From NCBI GenBank assembly GCA_029821455.1, contig JALGTI010000032.1, positions 1 through 15,843 on the forward strand: a stretch of DNA of 15,843 nt. The letters are read 5' to 3'. Below the pieces are notes generated by a model. That model saw nothing but the letters and a program-made list of their open reading frames with translations. It did not search any database and was not told where the DNA came from. The stretch is from Candidatus Zipacnadia bacterium. Lineage in GTDB: Bacteria > Armatimonadota > Zipacnadia > Zipacnadales > Zipacnadaceae. A program made the position numbers and the translations under genes. Shown here one piece after another: positions 14,698 through 15,843 of the stretch (position 1 is its first letter; the number at the start of each line of letters is the position of its first letter).

Positions 14698-15558
14698 CTA
14701 ATCCGGACGCACGGCAATGGCCATTGCGCAACGCACACCCACCAGCCACTTTTTGGCTAGCTTTTCCGGAGTGGTGTCTTCGAGTTCGGCATCTGCCTTA
14801 GTGACCGTGGCCAGCGTCTGGTCGCCCAGCATCACCGCCCACTTGCCTTCTTCCACCTGCTTTCGCTTAAACGCAGGCTTCTTGGAGGGGCCCTCGATCC
14901 AGGCCAGGAGCATATCGGCGGCCTGGCTTGCCCGCTCGTAAGGGCTATCATCACCCAGTGGGGCTCGGAACTTGACGGCGACACGGTCGCCAATCATCAG
15001 GTTGCCTATCTCCAGGTCGCCCTTTGTAACTTCGATAGCATCAACCTCAATAACAATCTCGCGCGGAGGGCAAACGGATTGGGCTTCCTCCTCGCTGGCG
15101 ACATGCGCCTTGCCGGCCACCCAGGCGGCGACCATAGACTTGAGGTCGTCATGGGTCCAGTAGTATCCGACCGGGTTCCTGAAGTCCACGATTTGCTGCT
15201 CGCCATTCTCGCCTTCCCAGACTTGAATCAGGCCGCCGTTGACCTGGATAGCCATGCAATCGAGGCCGTCCTGCTTCCAGCGCTGGGTGCCTTCGCCCTC
15301 ATCGCCAAAGTCAACAAACTCCAGGCTGACTTGGTCACCATACTCTTCGTCAAGTTCTTCAAGTACCTCGATGGTGGGCTCCTGGCAGCCGCTACTGACG
15401 TTGATGTAGGCGAGGATGTTAACCCGTGACGGGGCTTGTGCTGTGGGTGTGAGTGGCGGGGGCATCACCGGGCCGATGGGCTCTGGCTCCGGCGCGCAGC
15501 CGACAACGCCTACGGTGATTATAACCAGTCCAATGCTTACATAGAGTGCTCTTGACAT
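14698..15558 (-). CDS. Thioredoxin-like lipoprotein, copy 2
   Basis: 286 residues from ATG 15558, with GGGAGG about six bases upstream; the frame open above it belongs to the prepilin remnant. Lipobox VVGC (Cys21), Pro-rich linker, thioredoxin-like domain with Cys58 (NVSSGCQEPT) and Cys101 (GLDCMAIQVNG), and the same C-terminal domain as copy 1. Most differences from copy 1 are in the signal peptide and in residues 220-245 (GPSKKPAFKRKQVEEGKWAV), while the thioredoxin-like domain is nearly unchanged. This pattern suggests selection on the first domain. Its prepilin partner is deleted, so it now lies directly behind a -10-like TATAAT at 15678-15673 and may be expressed alone. Confidence 0.88.
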   Translation of the reverse strand: MSRALYVSIGLVIITVGVVGCAPEPEPIGPVMPPPLTPTAQAPSRVNILAYINVSSGCQEPTIEVLEELDEEYGDQVSLEFVDFGDEGEGTQRWKQDGLDCMAIQVNGGLIQVWEGENGEQQIVDFRNPVGYYWTHDDLKSMVAAWVAGKAHVASEEEAQSVCPPREIVIEVDAIEVTKGDLEIGNLMIGDRVAVKFRAPLGDDSPYERASQAADMLLAWIEGPSKKPAFKRKQVEEGKWAVMLGDQTLATVTKADAELEDTTPEKLAKKWLVGVRCAMAIAVRPD

Positions 15559-15577
15559 AGCTATCCCTCCCAGGGAT

Positions 15578-15656
15578 CTACCAGTAGCTGGCGATTGGCT
15601 TGCCACTGATGTACTTGGCGTGGCCGTCAAGGAAGCTAACCAAGATGCCACCACCA
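15578..15656 (-). pseudogene. 3' remnant of the prepilin gene of copy 2
   Basis: On the minus strand it reads GGGILVSFLDGHAKYISG and then KPIASYW, stop. The intact relative has GGILVSFLDGHVKYTVG and RPIDSYR at its end. Only about the last 25 codons remain, without leader or helix. It stops 19 bases before the lipoprotein start. Confidence 0.85.
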
Positions 15657-15843
15657 AGCCGGGTCACACATAATTATACTCGCTAATGCGTGAGGAGCGC
15701 GTAAGGGATTCACAAGATTTGCGCAAGACAAGCGACCGCTGCAAAGACAAGGATACGCCCAACTGGGCGGTCTGAGTATGGTAGCTATGATTAGCTGGCG
15801 GCGGACAGCGAAGATTTCGCTCGCGCGTCATTCCGCCGCACCA
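15657..15843. other. Upstream flank of copy 2 and window edge
   Basis: On the minus strand TATAAT (15678-15673) is a perfect -10 box; no -35 at normal spacing was seen. Bases 15675-15720 align with the region upstream of the copy-1 prepilin gene (about 14500-14555). At the far end an 8-bp inverted repeat (GCGGCGGA 15798-15805, TCCGCCGC 15832-15839) encloses a smaller one (AGCGAA...TTCGCT). A plus-strand ATG at 15778 opens a frame to the window end, too short to judge. Confidence 0.4.

Larger units (their letters stand above)
14585..15720. repeat. Duplicated prepilin-lipoprotein unit, copy 2 (prepilin deleted)
   Basis: Second copy of 12801-14560. The lipoprotein gene is complete. Between the last codons of the prepilin gene (up to about 15656) and the region upstream of its promoter (from about 15670) almost the entire prepilin reading frame is absent. 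Confidence 0.8.

Overview
The window looks like a bacterial chromosome segment, most likely from Armatimonadota or a similar environmental lineage, probably metagenome-derived. The main reason is the repeated, very characteristic prepilin-like N-terminus (GFTLIELLVVIAIIAILAA followed by FPVFARAREKAR, CLSN.KQ and MY.QDYDEM) with a C-terminal DGHAKW box. Proteins of this kind occur in large paralogous sets in that phylum, often near secreted carbohydrate-active proteins. The assignment is inference; there is no rRNA or marker gene. No tRNA, rRNA or CRISPR array was seen.

Layout. (1) 1-510 (+): 3' part of a prepilin-like gene that starts outside the window. (2) 983-6226 (+): a secreted DUF4038-type (GH-A barrel) protein, a possible 45-residue lipoprotein ORF, and a 1172-residue secreted protein with a CBM9-like domain and a C-terminal TIM-barrel-like region. 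(3) 6227-6979: no intact gene; contains what appears to be a decayed IS1380-type transposase C-terminus. (4) 6980-9070 (-): a tandem duplication of about 1.05 kb, each copy holding a prepilin-like gene with a consensus sigma-70 promoter, an identical 22-nt leader hairpin and a terminator stem. The remains of a third prepilin gene lie between them. (5) 9088-11115 (+): a secreted multidomain glycoside-hydrolase-like protein, divergent from the second prepilin. (6) 11116-11410: a gene-free stretch holding four inverted repeats between convergent genes. (7) 11411-15720 (-): three successive units of a prepilin-like gene followed at once by a membrane-anchored thioredoxin-like protein. The second and third units are a 1784-bp-offset duplication in which the third prepilin gene has been reduced to its last 25 or so codons.

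How the genes may work together. The prepilin-like proteins would be inserted by Sec, processed by a prepilin peptidase and exposed outside the inner membrane. The three barrel proteins are exported and probably act on polysaccharide. The thioredoxin-fold lipoproteins or anchored proteins face the same compartment and sit directly downstream of prepilin genes in three of three cases. All the prepilins seen keep two cysteines (in CLSN and CPS). A dedicated thiol partner for this prepilin family is the most interesting hypothesis here; it is inferred from gene order and visible cysteines only.

All family calls come from reading motifs by eye; no database search was run.
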